Shown here piece by piece: positions 35,909-44,435 of a stretch of 64,000 nt of DNA. Source of the stretch: Nocardioides sp. J54 (GTDB lineage Bacteria; Actinomycetota; Actinomycetes; Propionibacteriales; Nocardioidaceae); the NCBI RefSeq assembly GCF_000519005.1, contig NZ_JAER01000003.1:49753-113752 (forward strand). The letters run 5' to 3'. Below the pieces are notes generated by a model, which did not search any database, was not told where the DNA came from, and saw nothing but the letters and a program-made list of their open reading frames with translations. Numbering within the stretch: the first letter of the stretch is position 1; each line of letters begins with the position of its first letter. The position numbers and the translations under genes were made by a program.

Positions 35909-36778
35909 TCACCCCGAGATCCTGAAGCCCGGGTCGCCGCCCCAGAACACCAGGGTCAGGACCATGTCGAGGACGACGATGGACACGATGCTGGCGCGGA
36001 TGCCCGTCCCGGTCGCCTCGCCGACGGCCTGCGGCCCGCCGCCGACCTTCATGCCGTACCAGCAGTGGATCAACGCGACGGTGAGGGCGAAGACGAGGAT
36101 CTTGATGATCGAGAAGAAGATGTCGCGGCCCTGGATGAAGGTCGAGAAGTAGTGGTCGTACTGCCCTGGTGACTGCCCGAACAAGATGACGACCGAGGCC
36201 TGCGAGGCGGCGTAGGAGCCGATCAGGCCGATCATGTAGAGCGGCAGGATCGCGACCATGCAGGCGATCACGCGGGTCGTGACGACGTAGCGCATCGCGC
36301 TGACCGCCATCACCTCGAGCGCGTCGACCTCCTCGTGGATCTTCATCGAGCCGATCTGGGCGGTGAAGCGGCAGCCGACCTGGGCGCCGAGGGCGAGCGC
36401 CGCGATCAGCGGGGCGAGCTCGCGGGTGTTGGCGCTGGCGGAGATGAAGCCGGTGAGCGGGGCGAGGCCCACGATCTCGAGGCCGTTGAACCCCTCGATG
36501 CCGATGGACGTGCCCGCGGCGACCGACAGCAGCACCATGACGCCGACCGTGCCGCCGCCGACCAACAGCGCGCCGCTGCCCCAGGCGATGTCCTTGATCT
36601 GGCGCAGGCACTCCCTGGGGTAGAGCGCGACGGTGGCAGGGACCTCGCGGAAGACCTTGAGCGCGAAGGTGACGAAGTCGCCGAGGACCGCGAGGTTCTT
36701 CATCACCGCGTCGGCGGTGCCGACGACCGCGTCGGAGACGCGGGCGCCGACGCCGCGCCCGAGCTGGACCTGGGACAT
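35909..36778 (-). CDS. YrbEB/MlaE-type permease, second mce operon
   Basis: The protein has 289 residues. The MlaE core is RELAPLIAALALGAQVGCRF and GSMKIHEEVDALEVMAVSAM, with hydrophobic helices on either side. The ATG at 36778 is two bases from the YrbEA stop and has GGAGGTG upstream; an in-frame GTG at 36787 lies too early. With YrbEA it would form the permease of the second Mce importer. Confidence 0.89.
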   Translation of the reverse strand: MSQVQLGRGVGARVSDAVVGTADAVMKNLAVLGDFVTFALKVFREVPATVALYPRECLRQIKDIAWGSGALLVGGGTVGVMVLLSVAAGTSIGIEGFNGLEIVGLAPLTGFISASANTRELAPLIAALALGAQVGCRFTAQIGSMKIHEEVDALEVMAVSAMRYVVTTRVIACMVAILPLYMIGLIGSYAASQASVVILFGQSPGQYDHYFSTFIQGRDIFFSIIKILVFALTVALIHCWYGMKVGGGPQAVGEATGTGIRASIVSIVVLDMVLTLVFWGGDPGFRISG

Positions 36779-36779
36779 C

Positions 36780-37604
36780 TCAGGCACCTCCGGGGAAGAG
36801 CATCACGTACGCCTGGGTGAGCCCGACGTTGATCACGGCGAGCAGGATCACGCTGAGCACGACGGCCTGGTTGACGGCGTCGGCGACGCCCTTGGGGCCA
36901 CCGCGTGCGGTGAGGCCCTTGTGGGCGGCGACGATGGTGGCGACGAACCCGAAGATGAACGCCTTGAGCTCCGCGAGGACGAAGTCGGCCGGCTGGGCCA
37001 GCCCGACGAACGAGTCGAGGTAGGTGCCCGACGAGATCTGGCCCTGGCCGACCACGATCATGAACGCGGTCGTCATCGCGGTCATCGCGACGATGACCGT
37101 CAGCAGCACCGAGACCAGGAGCGCGGCGAGGATGCGCGGTGCGACGAGGCGCTGGATGGGCGAGATGCCCATGACCTTGAGCGCGTCGATCTCCTCCCGG
37201 ACGGTGCGGGCACCGAGGTCGGAGCAGATCGCCGAGCCGACGGCACCGGCGATCATCAGCGAGGTCACCAGCGGGGCGCCCTGCCGGAGGACGCCGATGC
37301 CGTTGACGGCCCCGATGAAGGACTGCGCGCCGATCTGGTTGGCAGCTGCGCCGATCTGGACCGAGGTGATGATGCCGAACGGGATCGAGACCAGGATCGT
37401 CGGCAGCAGCGAGACCCGGGTCATGAACCAGCACTGGAGGAGGAACTCCGACCAGGAGAAGCGGCGGGCGACGATGTCGGAGAAGCCCCACTGGATCGAC
37501 TCGACGGCGAGCTTGACCAGCTCGCCGGTCGTGACGACGCCGGCCCGGAACCGGCCGGTGAGGTTGTCGACGACGGAGCGTCCGGTCGCAGCGACGGCGC
37601 TCAT
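36780..37604 (-). CDS. YrbEA/MlaE-type permease, second mce operon
   Basis: The protein has 274 residues. The MlaE core is GSAICSDLGARTVREEIDAL with KVMGISPIQRLVAPRILAAL, followed by membrane helices. Its ATG overlaps the stop of the SCP2 gene (ATGA), so permease synthesis is coupled to the sterol-carrier-like protein. The frame upstream to 38342 is a shadow of that gene. Confidence 0.9.
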   Translation of the reverse strand: MSAVAATGRSVVDNLTGRFRAGVVTTGELVKLAVESIQWGFSDIVARRFSWSEFLLQCWFMTRVSLLPTILVSIPFGIITSVQIGAAANQIGAQSFIGAVNGIGVLRQGAPLVTSLMIAGAVGSAICSDLGARTVREEIDALKVMGISPIQRLVAPRILAALLVSVLLTVIVAMTAMTTAFMIVVGQGQISSGTYLDSFVGLAQPADFVLAELKAFIFGFVATIVAAHKGLTARGGPKGVADAVNQAVVLSVILLAVINVGLTQAYVMLFPGGA

Positions 37605-38569
37605 CCGGCGGCCGCCGTCGGGATGTCGAAGGCGGCGTTGAGGCGGAGCGCGGCGACCTTGTCGCCGCGCACCTTGAGCTGGCCGCGCAGCACGCCGGAC
37701 ACCGCGCTGAGGTGACCGGTCACCAGGCGCAGGAAGTCCGCCGCCTCGCAGGTCACGGTCGCGTCGCGGTCCCCGACGGGCACGGCGTCGGCCGCCGTGC
37801 CGCTGAGGACGCTCGCGCGACCGTCGCTGAGTCGGAGCACGTAGCGGTCCACCTCTCCGTCGGGGCGTCCGGTCAGCCGGAAGCCGACCGTCACCTGCAC
37901 TCCGGCCGCCTTCCGGCCGTTCACGAACGACGGCATCCGTCCGAAGACCTCCTCGAGCACGACCGGCCGGAAGTCCGAGGCCAGCACCGCTCGCAGGTGG
38001 GCGGCGGGGACGCCGTGGAGGGCCCGGGCGATCGCGACCGGGTCGATGTCTCGGACGTCGACGGGGGTGCCGGTGACGGGGTCCGTGCCGTCGACGGCGA
38101 AGAGCGAGGCGGTGGCGATGGCGAGGTCGCCGCTGCCGTCGATGCCGATGCGGTCGGCGAGCAGCTCCGCCGCGACGTCCAGCTGTCCGGCGACCAGGCG
38201 CAGCAGCTGCAGGTCCGTGCCGCGGACGACGACGTCGGCCGCCCCGGACCGGCGCCCGGCCGGCGCGACCTCCGCCGCTCCGTGCTGCAGGTCGAGGTGC
38301 CACGACTCCCGTGCGCGCGTCGCGGAGTCCCAGCGCACCCACCCACGGGTGGCGGCCAGCCGGTCGGGCACGGCGACATCGCCGATGCGACGCATCACGC
38401 CCTCGACAACGGCCGGACCCCGCTCCGCGTCATGGCCGACCGCGAGGATCTCCTCGTCGGTCGCGGTGCGGATCGCGCGGACGAGGGCCGCGGGGTCGGC
38501 GTCACGCAGGGTCGCCGCGACGTCTGCGGGCGCGGCCTGCCCGAGGGCAGCCCAGTCGAGCGTCCCCAT
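37601..38569 (-). CDS. Tandem SCP2 (sterol carrier-like) domain protein
   Basis: The protein has 322 residues with no signal peptide. Two regions look like SCP2 lipid-binding folds: about 85-180 (WVRWDSATRARESWHLDL and ADVVVRGTDLQLLRLVAGQL) and about 220-320 (VTVGFRLTGRPDGEVDRYVL and VTCEAADFLRLVTGHLSAVS). SCP2 domains bind sterols, fatty acyl-CoA or other hydrophobic ligands in the cytoplasm. It is the first gene of the second mce operon and overlaps yrbE by ATGA. It may accept the lipid released by the importer. The ATG at 38569 has AGGGGG upstream. The ligand is unknown. Confidence 0.75.
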   Translation of the reverse strand: MGTLDWAALGQAAPADVAATLRDADPAALVRAIRTATDEEILAVGHDAERGPAVVEGVMRRIGDVAVPDRLAATRGWVRWDSATRARESWHLDLQHGAAEVAPAGRRSGAADVVVRGTDLQLLRLVAGQLDVAAELLADRIGIDGSGDLAIATASLFAVDGTDPVTGTPVDVRDIDPVAIARALHGVPAAHLRAVLASDFRPVVLEEVFGRMPSFVNGRKAAGVQVTVGFRLTGRPDGEVDRYVLRLSDGRASVLSGTAADAVPVGDRDATVTCEAADFLRLVTGHLSAVSGVLRGQLKVRGDKVAALRLNAAFDIPTAAAG

Positions 38570-38628
38570 GTGTCCCCCTCGTCCGTCCACCGCCGCCAGG
38601 AGCCGTCCGGCCCGGCCGGACCGACTGA

Positions 38629-38647
38629 CTGTTGCTCGGTGTAACAG
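38629..38647. promoter_or_regulatory. Inverted repeat upstream of the second mce operon
   Basis: CTGTT and AACAG are separated by nine bases, 60 bases upstream of the SCP2 start and close to the 3' end of the glycosylase gene. It does not fit the KstR consensus. It is the only operator-like pattern seen in this 94-base gap; the binding protein is unknown. Confidence 0.35.
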
Positions 38648-38663
38648 ATATCACGGACGAAGG

Positions 38664-39587
38664 TCACGCACCGAGGTGATCGCGGGGTGACATGCGGGGT
38701 CCGCGCCGCGGTCGGTACAGTCCCGCGGCGGCCACCAGGAAGGGCACCCGACCGCGCTGCCCGGCCCACGGCTCGAGGTACGACGCCAGCCGCGCGTCGT
38801 CGAAGAGCACGCCCTCGAGCGCCCAGCCCACGTCCTTGGCGACGTGGTAGTCGCCAAACGAGACGGCGTCGGGGTCGCCGAGCGCGCGCTGGCGCACCTC
38901 GGCACTGGTCCACACCCCGATCCCCGGCAGGCTGCGCAGGCGTCGGTCGCTCTCGGATCCGGTCACGCCGACGACCCGCTCGAGCGCCTCGGCGTGGCGG
39001 GCCGCGGTCACGACCGCACGCGAGCGGGCCGGGTCGACGTGCAGGCGCAACCACTCCCACGACGGGATCCGGCACAGCGTGGCGGCGTCCGGGGGCAGCA
39101 TCAGGCGCAGCTCGGCCACCGGTCCGGGCGCGGGCTCGCCGTGGCGTCGTACCAGCGCGCGGAAGCCGGCGAAGGCCTCCTGCCCGGTGACCTTCTGCTC
39201 GATGATCGAGGGGACGATCGCCTCCAGCACCCGCTCGGTCCGCCCCAGCCGCAGGTGCGGGTGACGGCGCCGGGCCTCGGCGAGCACCGGGTGCCGGGGC
39301 TCGAACGGGGTCCAGTCGTCGAGGTCGCCGAGGAGCGCGGGCAGCTGCTCGAGCGCCCACGCGGCGCCGGGCCCCCACGCCCGGGCGGCGACCTCGCCGG
39401 CGGCGTCCTGGTCGGCGACGGCGAGGGTGACCGGCCCCTCCGGCGTGCGGCTGGCTCGCCAGTGCCACCGGCCGACGGCGAGGCGGTGCGTGGGGTCACC
39501 GGCGCCGCGCCGCTGCTGGCGCAGGATCGCGCCCACCGGGACGACCCGCCCAGGGCGCCACACCCGTTCGCCGTCCGGACTGGTCAC
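38664..39587 (-). CDS. DNA-3-methyladenine glycosylase, AlkA-like HhH-GPD
   Basis: The protein has 307 residues. The helix-hairpin-helix GPD core is LRSLPGIGVWTSAEVRQRAL, followed by the catalytic-Asp region VSFGDYHVAKDVGW. AIVPSIIEQKVTGQEAFAGF is the conserved helix of this family. It removes alkylated purines from DNA. The N-terminal region (about 1-100) differs from E. coli AlkA. The GTG at 39587 was chosen, giving the most family-like length. It diverges from a TetR gene followed by ligB, suggesting a small DNA-repair group. Confidence 0.85.
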   Translation of the reverse strand: MTSPDGERVWRPGRVVPVGAILRQQRRGAGDPTHRLAVGRWHWRASRTPEGPVTLAVADQDAAGEVAARAWGPGAAWALEQLPALLGDLDDWTPFEPRHPVLAEARRRHPHLRLGRTERVLEAIVPSIIEQKVTGQEAFAGFRALVRRHGEPAPGPVAELRLMLPPDAATLCRIPSWEWLRLHVDPARSRAVVTAARHAEALERVVGVTGSESDRRLRSLPGIGVWTSAEVRQRALGDPDAVSFGDYHVAKDVGWALEGVLFDDARLASYLEPWAGQRGRVPFLVAAAGLYRPRRGPRMSPRDHLGA

Positions 39588-39701
39588 CCCGTCGAGCCTA
39601 TCCGGGCTGCCTCTCGGTCCCGGTGTCCGGTTTGCACTACGCTCTGTCGCAGAAGAACGAAGGACTTTCACCGCCTCAGGCTCCCGGAGGGGCAGTTGAC
39701 C

Positions 39702-40304
39702 ATGGACACCACGCGCGCCCGGCGCGGCCGCCTCGACCAGGAGGCCGTGCTGCAGGCCGCCGAGGCGCTCGTCGACCGCGACGGGTACGACGCCCTCACG
39801 ATGACCTCGCTCGCCGCCGAGCTCGAGGCCCGGGTGTCGTCGCTCTACAACCACGTCGCGAACCTCGAGGACCTGCGCGCGCTGGTGCAGGTGCGCGCGA
39901 TGCGGATGCTCGGCGAGCACGTCCGCGCCGCCGCCATGGGCCACGCCGGCACCGACGGCCTGCGGGCGCTGAGCCGCGAGCTGCGCAACTTCGCCCGCAG
40001 CCACCCGCAGCGCTACGCCGCGCTCACCCGGCCCCCGATCGACCGCGAGAGCTTCTACGCCGCCGCCCTCACCGCCATCGAGGCGCTGGCCGTCATGGTC
40101 CGCTCGGCCGGGCTCCCCGAGGAGCGGATGCTGCAGACCGCGATGGCGCTCTTCGCCTCCCTCCACGGGTTCGTGTCGCTGGAGGTGGCCGGCTACTTCG
40201 GCGACCTCGAGGGCACCAGCGCCGAGCTGCTCGACCTCGACGAGGTCTACGAGCAGGTCATCGACGGCGCCGTGCTCGCCGCGTCCCTCGAGTCGACGCA
40301 CTGA
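39702..40304 (+). CDS. TetR-family regulator (WHG-type C-terminal domain)
   Basis: The protein has 200 residues. The N-terminal helix-turn-helix is LDQEAVLQAAEALVDRDGYD, then LTMTSLAAELEARVSSLYNH. The C-terminal part, LRALSRELRNFARSHPQRYA with ALTRPPIDRESFYAAALTAI, has the WHG-type pattern seen in one large TetR subgroup. GGAGG lies ten bases before the ATG. It diverges from the glycosylase gene and is followed after five bases by ligB, so it may regulate one or both. No clear operator palindrome was seen in the 114-base gap. Confidence 0.83.
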   Translation: MDTTRARRGRLDQEAVLQAAEALVDRDGYDALTMTSLAAELEARVSSLYNHVANLEDLRALVQVRAMRMLGEHVRAAAMGHAGTDGLRALSRELRNFARSHPQRYAALTRPPIDRESFYAAALTAIEALAVMVRSAGLPEERMLQTAMALFASLHGFVSLEVAGYFGDLEGTSAELLDLDEVYEQVIDGAVLAASLESTH

Positions 40305-40309
40305 CGGCC

Positions 40310-41833
40310 ATGCTGCTCCGTGCCCTGGTGGACACCTCCGGCGCGGTGGCAGCCACGCGGTCGCGCAAGGAGAAGGTCCGGCTCATCGCCGACCTGCTGC
40401 TCGCGGCCGAGCCGGACGAGCGCGCGCTCGCCGCGCACTACCTGAGCGGCCGGTTGCGGCAGCGCCGCACGGGACTCGGCTGGCGCAGCCTGCGCGAGCT
40501 GCCCGAGCCGGCGGACGAGCCGACCCTCACCATCACGGCCGTCGACGACGCCTTCGCGGCGATGGCGGACCTGTCCGGCCCCGGCTCCGCGGGCGTCCGC
40601 GCCGCCTCGGTCGGCTCGCTCTTCGGCCGGGCGACGGCACCGGAGCAGGCCTGGCTGCGCTCGGTCGCGGTCGGCGAGGTGCGGCAGGGCGCGCTCGAGG
40701 CGGTCACCACCGAGGCACTGGCGCTCGCCGCCGGGGTCCCGCTGGCCCGGGTGCGCCGCGCCGCGATGCTCGCGGGCGGCACGACCTGGGTCGTCGACGC
40801 GGCCTTCGAGGGCGAGGCGGCCCTCGCGCAGGTCGGCCTCACCGTCGGCCGCCCGGTGCTGCCGATGCTCGCCTCGTCCGCGCCCGACGTCGCCGCGGCG
40901 ATGGACAAGGCGGCCGGCGACGACGGCGTGTGCGGCGTGGACGCCAAGCTCGACGGGATCCGCATCCAGGTGCACCGCCGCGGGGACGACGTCGTCGTGG
41001 CGACCCGCAGCCTCGACGACATCACCGGCCGCCTCCCCGAGGTCGTGGAGGTCGTCCGCTCCCTGCCGGCACAGGAGGTCGTGCTCGACGGCGAGGCGCT
41101 GTGGCTCGCCGCCGACGGCCGACCCCGCCCGTTCCAGGAGACCGCGTCCCGCACGGCGAGCCAGGGCTCCGACCAGGCCGCGGTGACGCCGTACTTCTTC
41201 GACGTGCTGCACCTGGACGGCACCGACCTGCTCGACCTGCCGGCGCACCAGCGGTGGGCCGCCCTGGAAGGCCTGGTGCCCGAGGAGCACCGGGTCCGGC
41301 GCTGGGTGGGCACCGACCGCGCCGCCGCCGAGGCGTTCGCGCAGCAGGCGCTCGCCGACGGCCACGAGGGCGTCGTGGTCAAGGACGCGGAGGCGGCGTA
41401 CGACGCCGGCCGGCGCGGCTCGGCGTGGGTCAAGGTCAAGCCGGTGCACACCCTTGACCTCGTCGTGCTGGCCGTCGAGCACGGCTCCGGCCGGCGCCGC
41501 GGCTGGCTGTCCAACATCCACCTCGGCGCGCGCGACCCGTCGTCCCCCAGCGGCTTCGTGATGCTCGGCAAGACCTTCAAGGGGATGACCGACGAGATGC
41601 TCGCGTGGCAGACCGCACGGTTCCGCGAGCTCGAGGTGTCCGACGACGGCTGGGTCGTCACCGTGCGCCCCGAGCAGGTCGTCGAGATCGCCTTCGACGG
41701 CCTGCAGCGCTCCACCCGCTACCCCGGCGGCCTCGCGCTGCGCTTCGCCCGGGTCGTGCGCTACCGCGACGACAAGACCGCCGCCGAGGCCGACACGATC
41801 GAGGCGGTGCGCGCCCACCTCGCCGCACCCTGA
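40310..41833 (+). CDS. ligB: ATP-dependent DNA ligase LigB
   Basis: The protein has 507 residues, the length of mycobacterial LigB as I recall it. The N-terminal DNA-binding domain covers about 1-190. The nucleotidyltransferase domain has the active-site Lys at about residue 213 in VDAKLDGIRIQVHR, then EVVLDGEALWLA, EGVVVKDAEAAYDAGRRGSA, and WVKVKPVHTLDLVV (motif V). The C-terminal OB domain is about 400-507. LigB joins nicks but is dispensable in mycobacteria next to NAD-dependent LigA. The frame upstream of 40310 overlaps the TetR gene and is a shadow. Confidence 0.93.
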   Translation: MLLRALVDTSGAVAATRSRKEKVRLIADLLLAAEPDERALAAHYLSGRLRQRRTGLGWRSLRELPEPADEPTLTITAVDDAFAAMADLSGPGSAGVRAASVGSLFGRATAPEQAWLRSVAVGEVRQGALEAVTTEALALAAGVPLARVRRAAMLAGGTTWVVDAAFEGEAALAQVGLTVGRPVLPMLASSAPDVAAAMDKAAGDDGVCGVDAKLDGIRIQVHRRGDDVVVATRSLDDITGRLPEVVEVVRSLPAQEVVLDGEALWLAADGRPRPFQETASRTASQGSDQAAVTPYFFDVLHLDGTDLLDLPAHQRWAALEGLVPEEHRVRRWVGTDRAAAEAFAQQALADGHEGVVVKDAEAAYDAGRRGSAWVKVKPVHTLDLVVLAVEHGSGRRRGWLSNIHLGARDPSSPSGFVMLGKTFKGMTDEMLAWQTARFRELEVSDDGWVVTVRPEQVVEIAFDGLQRSTRYPGGLALRFARVVRYRDDKTAAEADTIEAVRAHLAAP

Positions 41834-41872
41834 GTCCCGGCGACGTTCCGGCGCGACGTGCGTCACGGATGT

Positions 41873-41908
41873 TGCAACACCGAGTTGCACGAGCCGTACA
41901 CTCAGCCC
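41873..41908 (+). promoter_or_regulatory. Palindrome and leaderless-type promoter of a TetR gene
   Basis: TGCAACACCGAGTTGCA (41873-41889) is a perfect six-base inverted repeat with a five-base spacer. TACACT at 41897-41902 follows, then exactly six bases, then the ATG at 41909. The -10 position fits transcription starting at the start codon. The palindrome would overlap the -35 region and is a probable self-operator. Confidence 0.6.
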
Positions 41909-42604
41909 ATGACGAACGCACCGGCGACCGACGGACGCCGCAAGGCGGCAGCCGCCCGGCGGCGCGCCCGGCAGGCGGAGATCATCGCCGCGACCCGCGA
42001 GATCTTCGACTCCAGGGGCGTGCGCGACGTCCAGATCGAGGAGATCGCGTCCGCGGTCGGCATCAACCGCGCGATCGTGTACCGGCACTTCACCGGCAAG
42101 GAGGAGCTGTTCGCGCTCACCCTCGTCGGCTACCTCGAGGAGCTGCACGAGGCGATGGTGTCCGCAGCGCAGAGCACGGACGTGCCGCGCGAGCAGCTGG
42201 CCGCCATCGTCGGGGCCTTCGTCGACTATGGCGTCGCCCACCCCGCCTTCGTCGACTGTGCGCAGGCCCTGATGGTGCGCCCGGGCGACGAGCTCCTCGA
42301 CGAGATCGCCGAGGGCGCCCTGTTCCGGCTCGGTCGCGGCATCACGTCGTGCCTGACGGTGCTCTCCGACACCCTCGCCCACGGAGTGGAGCAGGGCGCG
42401 TTCACGCTGCGCGAGGAGCCGGTCCTGCTCGCCAACGCGCTCTACGCCAGCGGCCTCGGCGCCCTCCAGCTGGCCCGGCTCGGGATCCTGGTCAGCGAGG
42501 TCGCCCCGGGCATCCCGACCGTCGGGGAGATCTCGGCCGCGCAGGTGCGCTCCTACCTGGTCGACTCGGCGCTGGCACTGGTCTCCCCGCACGCCTCGGC
42601 CTGA
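41909..42604 (+). CDS. TetR-family regulator
   Basis: The protein has 231 residues. The helix-turn-helix region is RQAEIIAATREIFDSRGVRD, IEEIASAVGINRAIVYRHFT and GKEELFALTLVGYLEE. The C-terminal ligand part has GVAHPAFVDCAQALMVRPGD and LANALYASGLGALQLARLGI, which resembles regulators of fatty-acid genes. The start at 41909 is supported by the leaderless spacing; an earlier in-frame ATG at 41858 would run through the palindrome. The target genes are unknown. The fadA2/fabG4 group 1.8 kb to the right is one candidate. Confidence 0.85.
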   Translation: MTNAPATDGRRKAAAARRRARQAEIIAATREIFDSRGVRDVQIEEIASAVGINRAIVYRHFTGKEELFALTLVGYLEELHEAMVSAAQSTDVPREQLAAIVGAFVDYGVAHPAFVDCAQALMVRPGDELLDEIAEGALFRLGRGITSCLTVLSDTLAHGVEQGAFTLREEPVLLANALYASGLGALQLARLGILVSEVAPGIPTVGEISAAQVRSYLVDSALALVSPHASA

Positions 42605-42631
42605 CGAGGCGGGAGCGACCGCCGGACCGGG

Positions 42632-42970
42632 TCAGCCGCGGAAGTCGTCGAGCGCCTTGCGGGCCCGGTCGAGGAACGATCCCTCGCCGAGGGTGTTCAT
42701 CTTGAAGAAGGTGGCCCGGCTGCCGCCGGCGGTGACGGCGGTGACCTCCAGCTCGTCGCCGACGGCGAGGATGCTGAAGCACAGCGAGACCCGGTTGCCG
42801 CCGGTCGCGCTGTAGCGCTCGTAGACCCGCACCAGCATCCGCGCGTCGCCGATGCGGTGCTCGTGGGCGAGCTCACGGCTCGCGGACACGCTGCCCGACA
42901 TGATCTGGGCGTCCAGGTGGGCGACCAGTGCGTCCGGGTCACCGGTCATCCGTCGTGCCAGGTGCGCCAT
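42632..42970 (-). CDS. Conserved hypothetical protein (DUF6054-like)
   Basis: This 112-residue soluble protein has no signal or membrane helix. The sequence MAHLARRMTGDPDALVAHLD, ASRELAHEHRIGDARMLVRV and SLCFSILAVGDELEVTAVTA suggests a compact alpha/beta fold. I recall a DUF6054 family of this size and appearance but cannot verify membership. The gene is on the minus strand between the TetR gene and the thiolase. An in-frame stop is absent, and codon use resembles the neighbours. No function can be given. Confidence 0.65.
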   Translation of the reverse strand: MAHLARRMTGDPDALVAHLDAQIMSGSVSASRELAHEHRIGDARMLVRVYERYSATGGNRVSLCFSILAVGDELEVTAVTAGGSRATFFKMNTLGEGSFLDRARKALDDFRG

Positions 42971-42987
42971 GTGTTCCTCCGGGGGCC

Positions 42988-43040
42988 GAAAAACGGACGT
43001 GCCGTGCGCGCCCGATCATCCCGGGCGGGCACGGCACGTC
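42988..43040 (-). terminator. Rho-independent terminator after the thiolase gene
   Basis: The 12-base arms GACGTGCCGTGC (42996-43007) and GCACGGCACGTC (43029-43040) form a near-perfect stem, extended by GCGCCCG and CGGGCGG. On the minus strand a run of five T follows (42989-42993). It lies 18 bases after the thiolase stop. Confidence 0.85.
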
Positions 43041-43057
43041 GTGCAGCGGGTCGGCGC

Positions 43058-44338
43058 TCAGCGCTCCATGATCGCGACGACGCCCTGGCCGCCGGCGGCG
43101 CAGACCGAGATCAGCGCACGGCCGCCACCGTTGGCCTTGAGCAGCTTGGCGGTGTTGGCGACGATCCGTCCGCCGGTCGCGGCGAACGGGTGGCCCGCGG
43201 CCAGCGAGGAACCCTTGACGTTGAGCCTGGCGCGGTCGATCGAGCCGAGCGGCGTGTCGAGGCCCAGGCGCTCCTTGCAGAAGACCGGGCTCTCCCACGC
43301 GGCGAGCGTGGAGAGGACCTGCGAGGCGAAGGCCTCGTGGATCTCGTAGAAGTCGAAGTCCTGCAGCGTCAGCCCGTTGCGCTCGAGCATCCGCGGCGCG
43401 GCGTACGCGGGGGCCATGAGCAGGCCCTCGGCGCCGTTGACGAAGTCGACGGCGGCGACCTCGGAGTCGACGAAGTAGGCCAGCACCTCGAGGCCGTGCG
43501 CCTCGGCCCACTCCTCGGAGCCGAGCAGGACGGCGGAGGCACCATCGGTCAGCGGGGTGGAGTTCGCGGCGGTCATGGTGGCCGCCTCGCCCTTGCCGAA
43601 GACCGGCTTGAGCTTGGCCAGCTTCTCCAGCGAGGAGTCGGGGCGCAGGTTGTTGTCGCGCTCGAGGCCGCGGAACGGGGTGATCAGGTCGTCCTGCCAG
43701 CCCTCGTCGTACGACGCCGCGAGCTTGTGGTGCGAGGAGACGGCCAGCTCGTCCTGGGCCTCGCGGGTGATCTGCCATTCCAGCGCGGTCAGCGCCTGAT
43801 GGTCCCCCATCGACAGCTTCGTGCGCGGCTCACCGTTGGACGGGATGGCCAGGCCGATGTCGCCGGGGCGGATGGTGGCCAGGATCGCGAGGCGGTCCTT
43901 GGTGGAGCGCGCGTTGTTGAGCTGGATCAGCTTCTTGCGCAGCTTCTCGCCGATCGCGATCGGCGCGTCGGAGGTGGTGTCCACGCCGCCGCCGATGCCG
44001 GAGTCGATCTGGCCGAGCTTGATCTTGTTCGCGATGTAGTTGATCGCCTGCAGGCCGGTGCCGCACGCCTGCTGCAGGTCGACGGCCGGGGTCTCCGGCG
44101 CGAGGCGGGTGCTGAGCACGGACTCGCGGACCAGGTTGAAGTCGCGGCTGTGCTTGAGCACGGCACCACCGGCGACCTCGCCGAGGCGCTCGCCCTCGAG
44201 GCCGAAGCGCGCCACCAGCCCGTCGAGGGCCGCGGTCAGCATCTCCTGGTTGGACGCGGTGGCGTACGCGCCGTTGGAGCGGGCGAACGGGATCCGGTTA
44301 CCGCCGAGTACGGCAGCACGGCGAACAGTGTTGGTCAT
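43058..44338 (-). CDS. fadA2: Acetyl-CoA acetyltransferase, FadA2-like thiolase
   Basis: The protein has 426 residues. The nucleophile Cys is in VDLQQACGTGLQAINYIANK. The conserved His is in SSLAAGHPFAATGGRIVA, and the C-terminal Cys is in ISVCAAGGQGVVAIMER, so all thiolase active residues are present. The loop around residue 160-250 is long, as in FadA2-type enzymes. It would cleave beta-ketoacyl-CoA or condense acyl-CoA. It diverges from a FabG4-like gene followed by an HtdX-like gene; the same three genes are neighbours in M. tuberculosis (Rv0241c-Rv0243). A strong terminator follows. Confidence 0.88.
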   Translation of the reverse strand: MTNTVRRAAVLGGNRIPFARSNGAYATASNQEMLTAALDGLVARFGLEGERLGEVAGGAVLKHSRDFNLVRESVLSTRLAPETPAVDLQQACGTGLQAINYIANKIKLGQIDSGIGGGVDTTSDAPIAIGEKLRKKLIQLNNARSTKDRLAILATIRPGDIGLAIPSNGEPRTKLSMGDHQALTALEWQITREAQDELAVSSHHKLAASYDEGWQDDLITPFRGLERDNNLRPDSSLEKLAKLKPVFGKGEAATMTAANSTPLTDGASAVLLGSEEWAEAHGLEVLAYFVDSEVAAVDFVNGAEGLLMAPAYAAPRMLERNGLTLQDFDFYEIHEAFASQVLSTLAAWESPVFCKERLGLDTPLGSIDRARLNVKGSSLAAGHPFAATGGRIVANTAKLLKANGGGRALISVCAAGGQGVVAIMER

Positions 44339-44408
44339 GGATCAATCCTCACTCAGCGTGGCCCTCCGCAGAACCCTTTGAGGGCGAGATCACGAAATGT
44401 GGACTCAG

Positions 44409-44427
44409 AGTTACACATCTAGTTACA
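44409..44427. promoter_or_regulatory. Direct repeats in the thiolase / fabG4 divergent region
   Basis: AGTTACA occurs at 44409-44415 and 44421-44427, twelve bases apart, just before the fabG4 start. This would place both on the same helix face and could bind a dimeric regulator. No palindrome is formed, and no KstR consensus is present. The binding protein is unknown. Confidence 0.4.
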
Positions 44428-44435
44428 TGGTGCAC

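Noticed and set aside
38570..38663. KstR site before the second mce operon
   Set aside because: The inverted repeat CTGTT-9-AACAG does not fit TnnAACnnGTTnnA; sterol control by KstR is not supported here.
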